From: Streptomyces malaysiensis subsp. samsunensis
Lineage (GTDB): Bacteria > Actinomycetota > Actinomycetes > Streptomycetales > Streptomycetaceae
Assembly: GCF_024519315.1 (NCBI RefSeq)
Contig: NZ_JANIIC010000081.1
Coordinates: 1 to 36,812 of the forward strand
DNA: 36,812 nucleotides
Reading direction: 5' to 3'
Positions 1-8,135 of this stretch are shown here, in pieces. The notes below the pieces were generated by a model. The model saw nothing but the letters and a program-made list of their open reading frames with translations. It did not search any database and was not told the DNA's origin. The position numbers and the translations under genes were made by a program. How positions within the stretch are numbered: the first letter of the stretch is position 1; the number at the start of each line of letters is the position of its first letter.

Positions 1-1
1 T

Positions 2-721
2 GTGCTGGACGGCGTCGGCCGGATCCTGGCGGTGCACTGCGATCCGAAGGTCGAGGTCGGCCGGATCGGGCTGCGCATCGGGCCGATCACCTCGGCCTGC
101 GACCGGCTGGAGGTCTCGCTGGACGGGCCGGGCGGCCACACCGCGCGCCCCCATATGACCACCGACCTGGTGACCGCCGCCGCCAAGGTGATCACCGAGG
201 TGCCCGCGCTGCTGGCCCGCCGGGTGGACGCCCGCTCGGGGCTGGCCGTCACCTGGGGCCGGGTGGAGTCGGGCCACGCCTGCAATGTGATCCCGCAGCA
301 CGCCGAGCTGTCCGCCACGGTCCGCTGCCTGGACCTGCCCGCCTGGCGGGAGGCCCCGGACCTGGTGCATGCCGCGGTGGACGAGATCGCCACCCTGCAC
401 CGCGCCAAGTCGGAGATCAACTACATCCGCGGGGTCCCGCCGGTGGTCAACGAGGCGAGCTCCGCCGAGCTGCTGCGGGACGCCATGATCGCCCGCCGCG
501 GCGCATCCGCGGTCGAGGACACCGAACAGTCCCTGGGCGGCGAGGACTTCTCCTGGTACCTGGAGCGGGTGCCCGGCGCGATGGCCCGGCTGGGCGTCCG
601 CAAGGTCGGCGACACCACCCGGCGCGACCTCCACGCGGGCGACTTCGACGTGGACGAGGGCTCGATCGCGGTGGGCGTGGAGCTGTTCACGGCCGCCGTC
701 CTGCTCGACCGGAACGCATAG
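2..721 (+). CDS. M20-family amidohydrolase, C-terminal part (5' end outside window)
   Basis: The open frame runs from the window edge to a TAG at 719-721, so only the last ~239 residues are visible. They match the M20D amidohydrolase/carboxypeptidase family: an HCDP motif near the start, GGHTARPH of the lid domain, NVIPQHAEL followed by a VRCLDL strand, GGEDFSWYLE near the C terminus and a final LHAGDFDVDE metal-site histidine. These are metal-dependent enzymes that cleave N-acyl or aminobenzoyl amino acids; the substrate cannot be read here. It lies upstream of the nucleoside importer in the same direction. M. tuberculosis keeps two M20 amidohydrolases (AmiA1, AmiB1) beside its nucleoside genes, so the linkage is old. 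The last codons lie inside the first unit of a 24-bp tandem repeat that continues past the stop. Confidence 0.9.
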   Translation: MLDGVGRILAVHCDPKVEVGRIGLRIGPITSACDRLEVSLDGPGGHTARPHMTTDLVTAAAKVITEVPALLARRVDARSGLAVTWGRVESGHACNVIPQHAELSATVRCLDLPAWREAPDLVHAAVDEIATLHRAKSEINYIRGVPPVVNEASSAELLRDAMIARRGASAVEDTEQSLGGEDFSWYLERVPGAMARLGVRKVGDTTRRDLHAGDFDVDEGSIAVGVELFTAAVLLDRNA

Positions 722-876
722 CTCCGGCGGATGCGGAACGCATGACTCGGATGGTCGCGGAACACGTAGCTCCGAGGGTCGCGGAACGCGTGGCTCCGAG
801 CGTCGCGGAACGCGTAGTTCCGGCGGTCGCGGAACGCCTTACTCCAGTGGTCGTGGAATACGTGACTCCGGCCGTC
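709..876. repeat. 24-bp tandem repeat, seven units
   Basis: Seven consecutive 24-bp units lie at 709, 733, 757, 781, 805, 829 and 853. The consensus is approximately GCGGAACGCGTAGCTCCG followed by GCGGTC. The first unit codes for the end and stop codon of the amidohydrolase; the rest are downstream. Since 24 is a multiple of three, each strand shows an open frame with an 8-residue repeat (VAERVAPS-like on plus, SYAFRDRR-like on minus). I see no ribosome-binding site or homology and do not call these genes. From 877 to about 985 I see nothing else. Confidence 0.85.
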
Positions 877-1001
877 GTACCGCCGCGCGCCTCCCGGGGT
901 GCGCGGCGCGATCATCCCTTCGTCACCGCCGGTACCGCTCGCCGACACGAGAGGTTCGCGACGATCCGATAACGGCTTCCGAGGGGGCCTTTATCTGGCA
1001 T

Positions 1002-1017
1002 CTACGCGCGTTACGAT
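1002..1017 (+). promoter_or_regulatory. Putative nucleoside-regulon operator with overlapping -10, importer operon
   Basis: CTACGCGCGTTA at 1002-1013 matches, with two changed end bases, the palindrome CTACGCGCGTAG that precedes add, deoC and the purine nucleoside phosphorylase gene in this window. A -10-like hexamer TACGAT at 1012-1017 overlaps its right end, so a bound protein would block RNA polymerase. The -35 is unclear. The importer lipoprotein starts at 1071. Confidence 0.6.
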
Positions 1018-1070
1018 GCGGCGGAACCAGCGCCGCAAGGGGCGCTTCGAGAACATCAGAGGGGACCCTC

Positions 1071-2105
1071 GTGCGCCGGGTATCCACGATAGCTGTCGCG
1101 GGCATCGCCACCGCGGCTCTCGCACTCTCCGTCACCGCGTGTGGCAGCAGTTCCGAAGAGGGAAGCAAGGACGCCGGTATCGGTCTGGCCTACGACGTGG
1201 GCGGCCGCGGCGACCACTCCTTCAACGACTCCGCCGCCAAGGGCTATGACAAGGCCCTGAAGGACTTCGACGTCAAGGGCAAGGAACTGACGGCGAAGGA
1301 CGGCGACACCGATGCCGACCGCTACGACAAGCTGGCGAGCCTCGCCGAGGCGGGCTACAACCCCGTCATAGGCGTCGGCTACGCGTGGACCCCCTCGCTC
1401 ACCAAGGCCGCCAAGAAGTACAAGGACACCGACTTCGCCATCGTGGACTCGGTCGTCGACGCCAAGAACGTGGCCAGCCTGGTCTCCGCCGAGCACGAGG
1501 GCTCCTACCTCGCCGGTGTGGCCGCGGGCCTGAAGACCAAGAGCGACAAGGTCGGCTTCATCGGCGGCACCGACAGCGCGCTGATCAAGAAGTTCGCGGG
1601 CGGCTTCCAGCAGGGCCTGAAGGAGACCAACCCCAAGGCGTCCCTGGACGTCCAGTGGGTGCAGGTCGGCTCGCCCAAGGGCTTCGGCATGCCGGACCGC
1701 GGCAAGGACATCGCCGAGGGCATGCTCTCCAACAAGGTCGACGTGATCTTCTCCGCGGCCGGCGGCTCCGGCGCGGGCGCCATCGAGGCGACCGCCGGGA
1801 AGAAGGGCACCTGGTCGATCGGCGTCGATGGCGACCAGTACTACGACAAGGGCCTGGCCCAGTACAAGAACACCATCCTGACCTCCATGATCAAGACCGT
1901 GGACGGCTCGGTCTACGACTTCATCCAGAGCGTCGTGAAGGACAAGAAGCCCGAGAGCGGCGTCCAGACCTACGACCTCAAGCGCGGCGGCGTCTCCCTC
2001 TCGTACTCCGGCGGCTTCATCAACGACATCAAGCCGAAGATCGAGGCGGCCAAGAAGAAGATCATCGACGGTCAGATCAAGGTCCAGGACACCTACAAGG
2101 ACTGA
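1071..2105 (+). CDS. BMP-family nucleoside-binding lipoprotein
   Basis: Extracytoplasmic substrate-binding lipoprotein of the BMP (Bmp/PnrA, NupN) family, which feeds nucleosides to an ABC importer. The 344-residue product starts at GTG 1071, 6 nt after AGAGGGGA. The signal peptide has an arginine pair, a hydrophobic core and a lipobox LSVTAC with the lipidated Cys24. After it come BMP hallmarks: GLAYDVGGRGDHSFND (about 38-53), VGYAW, SAEHEGSYLAG, GFIGG, a GSGAGAIEA segment and GVDGDQYY. It is first in an operon with an ATPase, two permeases and Cdd-DeoA, which supports nucleosides as substrate. An operator-like palindrome lies 58 bp upstream, and a strong intercistronic hairpin follows at 2112-2160, which could keep this component more abundant than the membrane subunits. 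Specific nucleoside preference is not readable. Confidence 0.93.
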   Translation: MRRVSTIAVAGIATAALALSVTACGSSSEEGSKDAGIGLAYDVGGRGDHSFNDSAAKGYDKALKDFDVKGKELTAKDGDTDADRYDKLASLAEAGYNPVIGVGYAWTPSLTKAAKKYKDTDFAIVDSVVDAKNVASLVSAEHEGSYLAGVAAGLKTKSDKVGFIGGTDSALIKKFAGGFQQGLKETNPKASLDVQWVQVGSPKGFGMPDRGKDIAEGMLSNKVDVIFSAAGGSGAGAIEATAGKKGTWSIGVDGDQYYDKGLAQYKNTILTSMIKTVDGSVYDFIQSVVKDKKPESGVQTYDLKRGGVSLSYSGGFINDIKPKIEAAKKKIIDGQIKVQDTYKD

Positions 2106-2111
2106 CCCCCG

Positions 2112-2160
2112 CGCCACGGACCCGCACGGCACCCCCGGGTGCCCGGCCGGGTCCGTGGCG
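2112..2160 (+). terminator. Intercistronic hairpin after the binding-protein gene (partial terminator or mRNA stabiliser)
   Basis: The arms CGCCACGGACCCG (2112-2124) and CGGGTCCGTGGCG (2148-2160) are perfectly complementary over 13 bp, and a second 7-bp stem GGCACCC/GGGTGCC sits inside. No U-tract follows and the ATPase gene continues downstream, so I read it as an attenuating or 3'-end-protecting hairpin that sets subunit ratios, as is common after binding-protein genes. Confidence 0.7.
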
Positions 2161-2221
2161 TACCCCGGCCGGTCCGGCCCCCGGCCAGCCCCACCCCCCC
2201 GTCGCCCCTCAGGAGTGCGCC

Positions 2222-3904
2222 ATCAAAGCCGCCAGCCCACCCAAGGGCGCTCCCGCCGGTGCCGTCACCGACGTCGCCGTAGAACTCCACGGAATCACCA
2301 AGCGGTTCCCCGGAGTCGTCGCCAACCACGACATCGACATCACCGTGCGCCGCGGCACCGTGCACGCCCTCGTGGGCGAGAACGGCGCGGGCAAGTCGAC
2401 CCTGATGAAGATCCTCTACGGGATGCAGCGCCCGGACGAGGGCACCATCGCGATCGACGGCAAGACGGTGGAGCTGCACTCCCCGGCGGACGCCATATCC
2501 CGCGGGGTGGGCATGGTGCACCAGCACTTCATGCTCGCCGACAACCTCACCGTGCTGGAGAACGTGGTCCTCGGCGCGGAGAAGCTACACGGCATCGGCG
2601 GCCGGGCACGCGCCCGGATCAAGGAGATCTCCGACGCCTACGGGCTGGGCGTACGCCCCGATGTCCTCGTGGAGGACCTGGGCGTGGCGGACCGTCAGCG
2701 GGTGGAGATCCTCAAGGTCCTCTACCGGGGCGCCCGGACGCTCATCCTCGACGAGCCGACCGCGGTCCTCGTCCCGCAGGAGGTCGACGCGCTCTTCGAC
2801 AACCTCCGCGAGCTCAAGTCCGAGGGCCTGACGGTGCTGTTCATCTCGCACAAGCTGGGCGAGGTGCTGTCCGTGGCCGACGACATCACCGTCATCCGCC
2901 GCGGCACCACGGTGGCCTCCGTCGTACCGTCCGAGACCAGCCCCCGGCAGCTGGCCGAGCTGATGGTCGGCAGCGAGCTGCCCTCGCCCGAGACCCGCGA
3001 ATCCACCGTCACCGACACCGACATGCTGGTCGTGGGCGCGCTGCGGCTGACCGCCACCGATGTGGACGGGGTGCAGCGGGCCGTCCTCGACGACATCGAC
3101 TTCACCATCCACAAGGGCGAAGTCCTCGGCATCGCCGGAGTGGAGGGCAACGGCCAGGCCGAACTGGTCGAGGCCATCATGGGCATGCGCGACCCCGACG
3201 CCGGCACCATCACCCTGGACGGCGCCGACATCTCCCACGCGCCCACCCGCAAGCGGCGCGAGGACGGCATCGGCTACATCCCCGAGGACCGCCACCGGCA
3301 CGGACTGCTGCTGGAGGCGCCGCTGTGGGAGAACCGCATCCTCGGCCATGTCACCGAGGTGCCCAACAGCAAGGGCGGGCTGCTCAACCCGGCCGCCGCC
3401 CGGCGGGACACCGAGCGGATCGTCGCCGAGTACGACGTCCGTACGCCCGGGATCGAGGTCACTGCGGCCTCGCTGTCCGGCGGCAACCAGCAGAAGCTGA
3501 TCGTCGGCCGGGAGATGAGCCACCACCCCAAGCTGCTGATCGCGGCGCACCCCACCCGCGGGGTGGACGTGGGCGCCCAGGCGCAGATCTGGGACCAGAT
3601 CCGGGCCGCGCGCCGTGAGGGTCTCGCGGTGCTGCTGATCTCGGCCGACCTGGACGAGCTGATCGGCCTGTCCGACACCCTGCGGGTGATGTACCGCGGC
3701 CGGCTGGTCGCCGACGCCGACCCCGCCACCATCACCCCGGAGCAGCTGGGCTCGGCCATGACCGGCGCCGCCTCCGGCCATCTGGAGGACTCGGCGGACG
3801 ACGGCACCGAGGCCGCGACCGGGACCGCGTCCGGGACCGCGTCCGGGACCGCGTCCGGGACCGGGCCCGCGGCCGAGGCCGCGACCGGGGGAGAGGACCG
3901 ATGA
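2222..3904 (+). CDS. Nucleoside ABC importer, double ATP-binding subunit; apparent ATC start
   Basis: Cytoplasmic ATPase with two fused nucleotide-binding domains, as in the RbsA/NupO family. Domain 1 has Walker A GENGAGKST (about 52-60), Q-loop VHQHFM, a weak signature LGVADRQ (near 152) and Walker B TLILDEPTA. Domain 2 has a degenerate Walker A GVEGNGQAEL, a canonical signature LSGGNQQK (near 417) and a Walker B variant LLIAAHPTRG without catalytic Glu, typical of this family. Pairing Walker A of one half with the signature of the other gives one intact and one degenerate ATP site. No ATG, GTG or TTG lies in frame before the first beta strand; the best start is ATC 2222, 6 nt after AGGAG, giving about 560 residues. 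GTG 2215 is out of frame. The C-terminal tail is a low-complexity TASG repeat. The stop overlaps the next ATG (ATGA). Confidence 0.9.
   Translation: MKAASPPKGAPAGAVTDVAVELHGITKRFPGVVANHDIDITVRRGTVHALVGENGAGKSTLMKILYGMQRPDEGTIAIDGKTVELHSPADAISRGVGMVHQHFMLADNLTVLENVVLGAEKLHGIGGRARARIKEISDAYGLGVRPDVLVEDLGVADRQRVEILKVLYRGARTLILDEPTAVLVPQEVDALFDNLRELKSEGLTVLFISHKLGEVLSVADDITVIRRGTTVASVVPSETSPRQLAELMVGSELPSPETRESTVTDTDMLVVGALRLTATDVDGVQRAVLDDIDFTIHKGEVLGIAGVEGNGQAELVEAIMGMRDPDAGTITLDGADISHAPTRKRREDGIGYIPEDRHRHGLLLEAPLWENRILGHVTEVPNSKGGLLNPAAARRDTERIVAEYDVRTPGIEVTAASLSGGNQQKLIVGREMSHHPKLLIAAHPTRGVDVGAQAQIWDQIRAARREGLAVLLISADLDELIGLSDTLRVMYRGRLVADADPATITPEQLGSAMTGAASGHLEDSADDGTEAATGTASGTASGTASGTGPAAEAATGGEDR
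3821..3868 (+). repeat. 12-bp tandem repeat inside the ATPase C-terminal tail
   Basis: GGGACCGCGTCC occurs three times in perfect tandem at 3821, 3833 and 3845, with a fourth diverged unit at 3857. It codes for repeated Gly-Thr-Ala-Ser. Copy number could change by slippage without shifting the frame. Confidence 0.85.
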
Positions 3905-5040
3905 AGAAGCTGGACAAGGAGCGGGTGCTGCTCGCGGTCGCGGCCCCGGTGCTGGCGCTCGCCGCCGCGTTCGTGCTGACCGCGCTGGTGCTGCTGGCGA
4001 CCGGCAAGGAGCCGTTCAACGCCTTCGGCATCATGTTCGACTACGGCATGAAGGCCGACAGCCAGGTCTACATCCTCAACAAGGCCACGACGTACTACCT
4101 GGCGGGGCTCGCGGTGGCCATCGGCTTCCGGATGAACCTCTTCAACATCGGCGTCGACGGCCAGTACCGGCTGGCCGCCTTCTTCGCCGCCGTCGTCGGC
4201 GGGGCGCTGGGGCTGCCGGGGCTGGTGCAGATCCCGCTGATCCTGCTGGTCGGCATGTTGGTGGGCGCGATGTGGGCGTCCATCGCCGGGCTGCTGAAGG
4301 TCTACCGGGGCGTCAGCGAGGTGATCAGCACCATCATGCTGAACTCCCTCTCCGGCATCGTCATCAGCTATCTGCTGGTGGACGGGCGGCTGGCCGACCT
4401 GGACAAGCAGACCAACATCGTGGCCACCGACCCGCTGCCGTCCTCCAGCCACTTCTTCACCATCCCGGCGGGCGGCGACCTCGACCCCATCTGGGGCTTC
4501 ATCGTCGTCGCGGCGCTCGCGGGCGTCGGCTTCTGGTTCCTGCTCGGCCGCACCCGGTTCGGCTTCGATCTGCGCGCGGTGGGCCGCTCCGAGTCCGCCG
4601 CCCAGGCCAGCGGCGTCAACGTCAAGCGCATGGTGCTCACCAGCATGGTGCTCTCGGGCGCGATGGCCGGTCTGATCGGCATGCCGACCCTGCTCAACGA
4701 CACCCACCAGTTCACCTCCGACTTCCCCACCGGCATCGGCTTCACCGGTATCGCCATCGCGCTGCTCGGCCGCAACAACCCGGTCGGCATCGCCCTGGCC
4801 GCCGTGTTGTGGGGCTTCCTCGAGCGCGGCGCCAACCGCCTGGAGTTCGAGGGCTACGACAAGGAGATCGTCGGTGTGATGCAGGGCGTGATCGTCCTGT
4901 GTGTCGTCATCGCGTACGAACTGGTGCGCCGCTACGGCCTCAAGCGCCAGCAGCAGAGGGTCGGCGCGGAACTCGCCGCCCAGGCCAGGGCCGACAAGCC
5001 CCAGGGCACGGACAAGACGGAGACGGAGGTGCCGGCATGA
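3901..5040 (+). CDS. Nucleoside ABC importer permease 1 (NupP/YufP-like)
   Basis: Integral membrane permease of 379 residues in the BPD_transp_2 (LivH/RbsC/YufP) family. It starts at ATG 3901, overlapping the ATPase stop by 4 nt, so the two are probably translationally coupled. The N terminus is a short basic stretch followed by a long hydrophobic segment. Recognisable family sequences are FNIGVDGQYRLAAF (about 81-94), GVSEVISTIMLNSL (about 139-152, probable ATPase-contact loop) and GIAIALLGRNNPVG near 285-298. The C terminus is a charged cytoplasmic tail with QQQR and KAD segments. It pairs with the next gene to make the heterodimeric channel of the importer. This assignment rests on operon context and family motifs. 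Confidence 0.92.
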   Translation: MKKLDKERVLLAVAAPVLALAAAFVLTALVLLATGKEPFNAFGIMFDYGMKADSQVYILNKATTYYLAGLAVAIGFRMNLFNIGVDGQYRLAAFFAAVVGGALGLPGLVQIPLILLVGMLVGAMWASIAGLLKVYRGVSEVISTIMLNSLSGIVISYLLVDGRLADLDKQTNIVATDPLPSSSHFFTIPAGGDLDPIWGFIVVAALAGVGFWFLLGRTRFGFDLRAVGRSESAAQASGVNVKRMVLTSMVLSGAMAGLIGMPTLLNDTHQFTSDFPTGIGFTGIAIALLGRNNPVGIALAAVLWGFLERGANRLEFEGYDKEIVGVMQGVIVLCVVIAYELVRRYGLKRQQQRVGAELAAQARADKPQGTDKTETEVPA

Positions 5041-6332
5041 GTGCCACGGTGACCACCACCAAGAGCACAAGCGCGCCGGGCAAGGGGAACGGGCCCGCCT
5101 CCCGGATGTCCCTGGGCAAGGTGCTGCTGATCGTCGCCGGGGCGCTGATCGCGCTGTCGGTGCTGCGGACGCTCGTCGACGCCGCCCAGCAGGCGGACTT
5201 CGACCGTGTCACCTCCGCCGGGCAGATCGGCGCCGCGCTCTCCATGGCCGTGCCCATCGGCCTCGCGGGCCTGGGCGGGCTGTGGTCCGAGCGGGCCGGT
5301 GTGGTCAACATCGGCCTCGAGGGCATGATGATCCTCGGCACCTTCTTCGGCGCCTGGGCGGGCTACCAGACCAACCCCTGGGTGGGTGTGCTCGCGGGCG
5401 TCCTCGGCGGCGCCGTCGGCGGTCTGGTGCACGCGGTGGCCACCGTCACCTTCGGGGTGGACCACATCATCTCCGGTGTGGCGATGAACATCCTCGCCCT
5501 CGGCGCCACCACCTATCTGGCCAAGCGCTGGTTCGAGCCGCTGGCCGACATCGGCGGCTCCCCGAAGAACTCCCCGCAGGTGGACCCCATCCAGACGTTC
5601 ACCGTCCCCGGGCTGTCCGACTGGCTGGCCGATCTGGAGAACCACCACTGGTTCCTGGTCTCGGACATCGCGGGCGTCCTCGGCGGCCTGGTCACCGACA
5701 TCTCGGCGCTGACCATCGTCTCCGTCCTGCTGGTCGTCGGCAGCTTCTTCGCCCTGTGGCGGACCTCGTTCGGACTGCGGCTGCGGTCCTGCGGCGAGAA
5801 CCCGACCGCGGCCGAGTCCCTCGGCGTCAACGTCTACCTCTACAAGTACGCGGCCGTGGTGATCTCCGGCGCCCTCGCCGGGCTCGGCGGGGTCTTCCTC
5901 GCCCTCGTCCGCTCGCATATCTACAACGAGGGCCAGACCGGCGGCCGCGGCTACATCGGCCTCGCCGCCATGCTCTTCGGCAACTGGCGGCCGGGCGGGC
6001 TCGCGATGGGCGCCGGGCTCTTCGGCTACTCCGACGCCCTCCAGCTGCGCAACGGCGGGGCGACCGTGCACGCCCTGCTGCTCCTGGTCGCACTCGGCCT
6101 CGCCGCGCTGGCGGCCTGGCGGATTGTCCGCAAGAGTTATGTCGCGGGCGCGGTGTCCGGCGCCGCGGCCGTCGCGCTGCTGCTGTGGTACGCCCTGACC
6201 GACACGGTCCCCAACGACCTGGTCAGCGCCACGCCGTACATCGTGACCCTGCTGGTCATGGGCCTCGCCTCACAGCGGCTGCGGATGCCCAAGGCGAACA
6301 ACAGGCCCTACCGGAAAGGACAGGGCACATGA
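5037..6332 (+). CDS. Nucleoside ABC importer permease 2 (NupQ/YufQ-like)
   Basis: Second membrane permease, 431 residues, of the BPD_transp_2 family. It starts at ATG 5037, overlapping the previous stop (ATGA). A polar Ser/Thr/Lys-rich N terminus of about 25 residues precedes the first membrane segment (VLLIVAGALIALSVL). Family motifs are ERAGVVNIGLEGMMILGTF, GVDHIISGVAMNILALG and, later, GLAAMLFGNWRPGG. A long hydrophobic C-terminal part (VHALLLLVALGLAALAAW and a following segment) makes it larger than typical YufQ proteins of about 320 residues. It is the partner of permease 1; together with the BMP lipoprotein and the double ATPase the importer is complete. Its stop overlaps the ATG of the Cdd-DeoA gene, so uptake and first catabolic enzymes are coupled. 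Confidence 0.92.
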   Translation: MSATVTTTKSTSAPGKGNGPASRMSLGKVLLIVAGALIALSVLRTLVDAAQQADFDRVTSAGQIGAALSMAVPIGLAGLGGLWSERAGVVNIGLEGMMILGTFFGAWAGYQTNPWVGVLAGVLGGAVGGLVHAVATVTFGVDHIISGVAMNILALGATTYLAKRWFEPLADIGGSPKNSPQVDPIQTFTVPGLSDWLADLENHHWFLVSDIAGVLGGLVTDISALTIVSVLLVVGSFFALWRTSFGLRLRSCGENPTAAESLGVNVYLYKYAAVVISGALAGLGGVFLALVRSHIYNEGQTGGRGYIGLAAMLFGNWRPGGLAMGAGLFGYSDALQLRNGGATVHALLLLVALGLAALAAWRIVRKSYVAGAVSGAAAVALLLWYALTDTVPNDLVSATPYIVTLLVMGLASQRLRMPKANNRPYRKGQGT

Positions 6333-8071
6333 CCACTTCCGCCGCCGCGGCCCCCGACTGGGAGTCGCTGCGTGTGCGGGCCCGGGACGCCATGTCCCGG
6401 GCCTACGCCCCCTACTCCGGCTTCCCGGTGGGCGCCGCCGCGCTCGTCGACGACGGCCGGACGGTCAGCGGCTGCAATGTGGAGAACGCCGCGTACGGCG
6501 TCGCGCTGTGCGCCGAATGCGGTCTGGTCTCCTCCCTCGTCGCCTCGGGCGGCGGCCGCCTCACCGCCTTCACCTGCTGCGACCGCGAGGGCGCCGTGCT
6601 GATGCCCTGTGGCCGCTGCCGTCAGCTGCTGTGGGAGCACGGCGGCCCGGAGCTCCAGATGGACACCGCCACGGGCATCCGCCCGCTCGCCGAACTCCTC
6701 CCGGACGCCTTCGGCCCCGCCGACCTGCGCCGCGCCGCGGTCGCGCACTCCGGGCACGACGCTCCCGAACACGAAAGGCCCCGTACCACCCCCATGGACG
6801 CCATCTCCGTCATCCGCGCCAAGCGCGACGGCACCCGTCTGACCGACGCCCAGATCGACTGGGTCATCGACGCCTATACGCGCGGCGAGGTGGCGGACGA
6901 GCAGATGTCCGCACTCGCGATGGCGATCTTCCTCAACGGCATGGACCGGGCCGAGATCGCCCGCTGGACCGCCGCGATGATCGCCTCCGGTGAGCGGATG
7001 GACTTCTCCTCCCTGCCGCGCCCGACCGCCGACAAGCACTCCACCGGCGGCGTCGGCGACAAGATCACCCTGCCGCTGGCCCCCCTCGTGGCCGCCTGCG
7101 GAGCCGCCGTACCGCAGCTCTCCGGCCGGGGCCTTGGCCACACCGGCGGCACCCTCGACAAGCTGGAGTCCATCCCCGGCTGGCGGGCGCAGCTGTCCAA
7201 CGCCGACATGCTGGCCGTCCTGCGCGACGTGGGCTCGGTCATCTGCGCGGCGGGCGAGGGGCTGGCCCCGGCCGACAAGAAGCTGTACGCGCTGCGCGAT
7301 GTCACCGGTACGGTCGAGTCGATCCCGCTCATCGCCTCCTCGATCATGTCGAAGAAGATCGCCGAGGGCACCGGCTCCCTGGTCCTGGACGTCAAGGTGG
7401 GCTCCGGCGCCTTCATGAAGGACATCGACTCCGCGCGTGAACTGGCCGCGACGATGGTCGGCCTCGGCAATGACCACGGCGTCAGTACGACCGCCCTGCT
7501 CACCGACATGTCCACCCCGCTCGGCCTGACGGCGGGCAACGCGCTCGAGGTCCGCGAGTCGCTGGAGGTCCTGGCGGGCGGCGGCCCGGCCGATGTGGTC
7601 GAGCTCACCCTGGCCCTGGCCCGCGAGATGCTGGACGCGGCGGGCCTGCCGGACGCCGACCCCGCCAAGGCCCTGGCCGACGGCACGGCGATGGACCACT
7701 GGCGCCGCATGATCAGCGCCCAGGGCGGCGACCCGGACGCCCCGCTCCCCACCGCCCGTGAACACCACGTCGTCACGGCCACCGCCGACGGCGTCCTCAC
7801 CCGGCTGGACGCCTACGCGGTCGGCCTCGCCGCCTGGCGCCTGGGCGCGGGCCGCGCCCGCAAGGAGGACCCGGTCCAGGCGGGCGCGGGCGTGGAGCTC
7901 CACGCCAAACCGGGCGACCGGGTCACCCCCGGCCGGCCCCTCCTCACCCTCCACACCGACACCCCGTCGGCGTTCGCCTACGCCCTGGAGGCCCTGGAGA
8001 ACGCGATCGACTACGCCCCCGAGAACTCGGAGTTCACCGCGGCCCCGATCGTCCTGGACCGCATCGCCTGA
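6329..8071 (+). CDS. cdd-deoA: Fused cytidine deaminase-thymidine phosphorylase (Cdd-DeoA)
   Basis: One uninterrupted frame of 580 residues codes for two enzymes normally made separately. Residues 1-132 are a small tetrameric-type cytidine deaminase: CNVENAAYG, CAE with zinc Cys61 and catalytic Glu63, and PCGRC with zinc Cys94 and Cys97. A polar linker of about 23 residues follows. From Met156 (ATG 6794) comes a full pyrimidine-nucleoside phosphorylase of about 425 residues, with KHSTGGVGDK and the signature SGRGLGHTGGTLDKLE. No stop lies between them; I read every codon from PCGRC to Met156. A GAAAGG lies 15 nt before ATG 6794, possibly a relic ribosome site that may still give free DeoA. 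Roles: cytidine or deoxycytidine to uridine or deoxyuridine, then phosphorolysis to base and (deoxy)ribose-1-phosphate. The start overlaps the permease stop (ATGA). Confidence 0.9.
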   Translation: MTTSAAAAPDWESLRVRARDAMSRAYAPYSGFPVGAAALVDDGRTVSGCNVENAAYGVALCAECGLVSSLVASGGGRLTAFTCCDREGAVLMPCGRCRQLLWEHGGPELQMDTATGIRPLAELLPDAFGPADLRRAAVAHSGHDAPEHERPRTTPMDAISVIRAKRDGTRLTDAQIDWVIDAYTRGEVADEQMSALAMAIFLNGMDRAEIARWTAAMIASGERMDFSSLPRPTADKHSTGGVGDKITLPLAPLVAACGAAVPQLSGRGLGHTGGTLDKLESIPGWRAQLSNADMLAVLRDVGSVICAAGEGLAPADKKLYALRDVTGTVESIPLIASSIMSKKIAEGTGSLVLDVKVGSGAFMKDIDSARELAATMVGLGNDHGVSTTALLTDMSTPLGLTAGNALEVRESLEVLAGGGPADVVELTLALAREMLDAAGLPDADPAKALADGTAMDHWRRMISAQGGDPDAPLPTAREHHVVTATADGVLTRLDAYAVGLAAWRLGAGRARKEDPVQAGAGVELHAKPGDRVTPGRPLLTLHTDTPSAFAYALEALENAIDYAPENSEFTAAPIVLDRIA

Positions 8072-8135
8072 CCCGGGCGCACCAGCACCCCGGCCACCGG
8101 CCGCGCAGATGCCGGGCGCACCGGCCGCGCGCCGG

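Noticed and set aside
742..972. Open frame with VAERVAPS-type 8-residue repeats
   Set aside because: It is the translation of the 24-bp tandem repeat; no ribosome site, no similarity, and the opposite strand is equally open.
2155..3618. Long Arg/Pro-rich open frame over the ATPase gene starting at GTG
   Set aside because: Shadow frame of a GC-rich gene; its composition is unlike a folded protein while the other frame holds both ABC domains.
8072..8135. Possible terminator between cdd-deoA and the LysR gene
   Set aside because: Only short repeated CCGGGCGCACC segments and weak pairings; no convincing stem.
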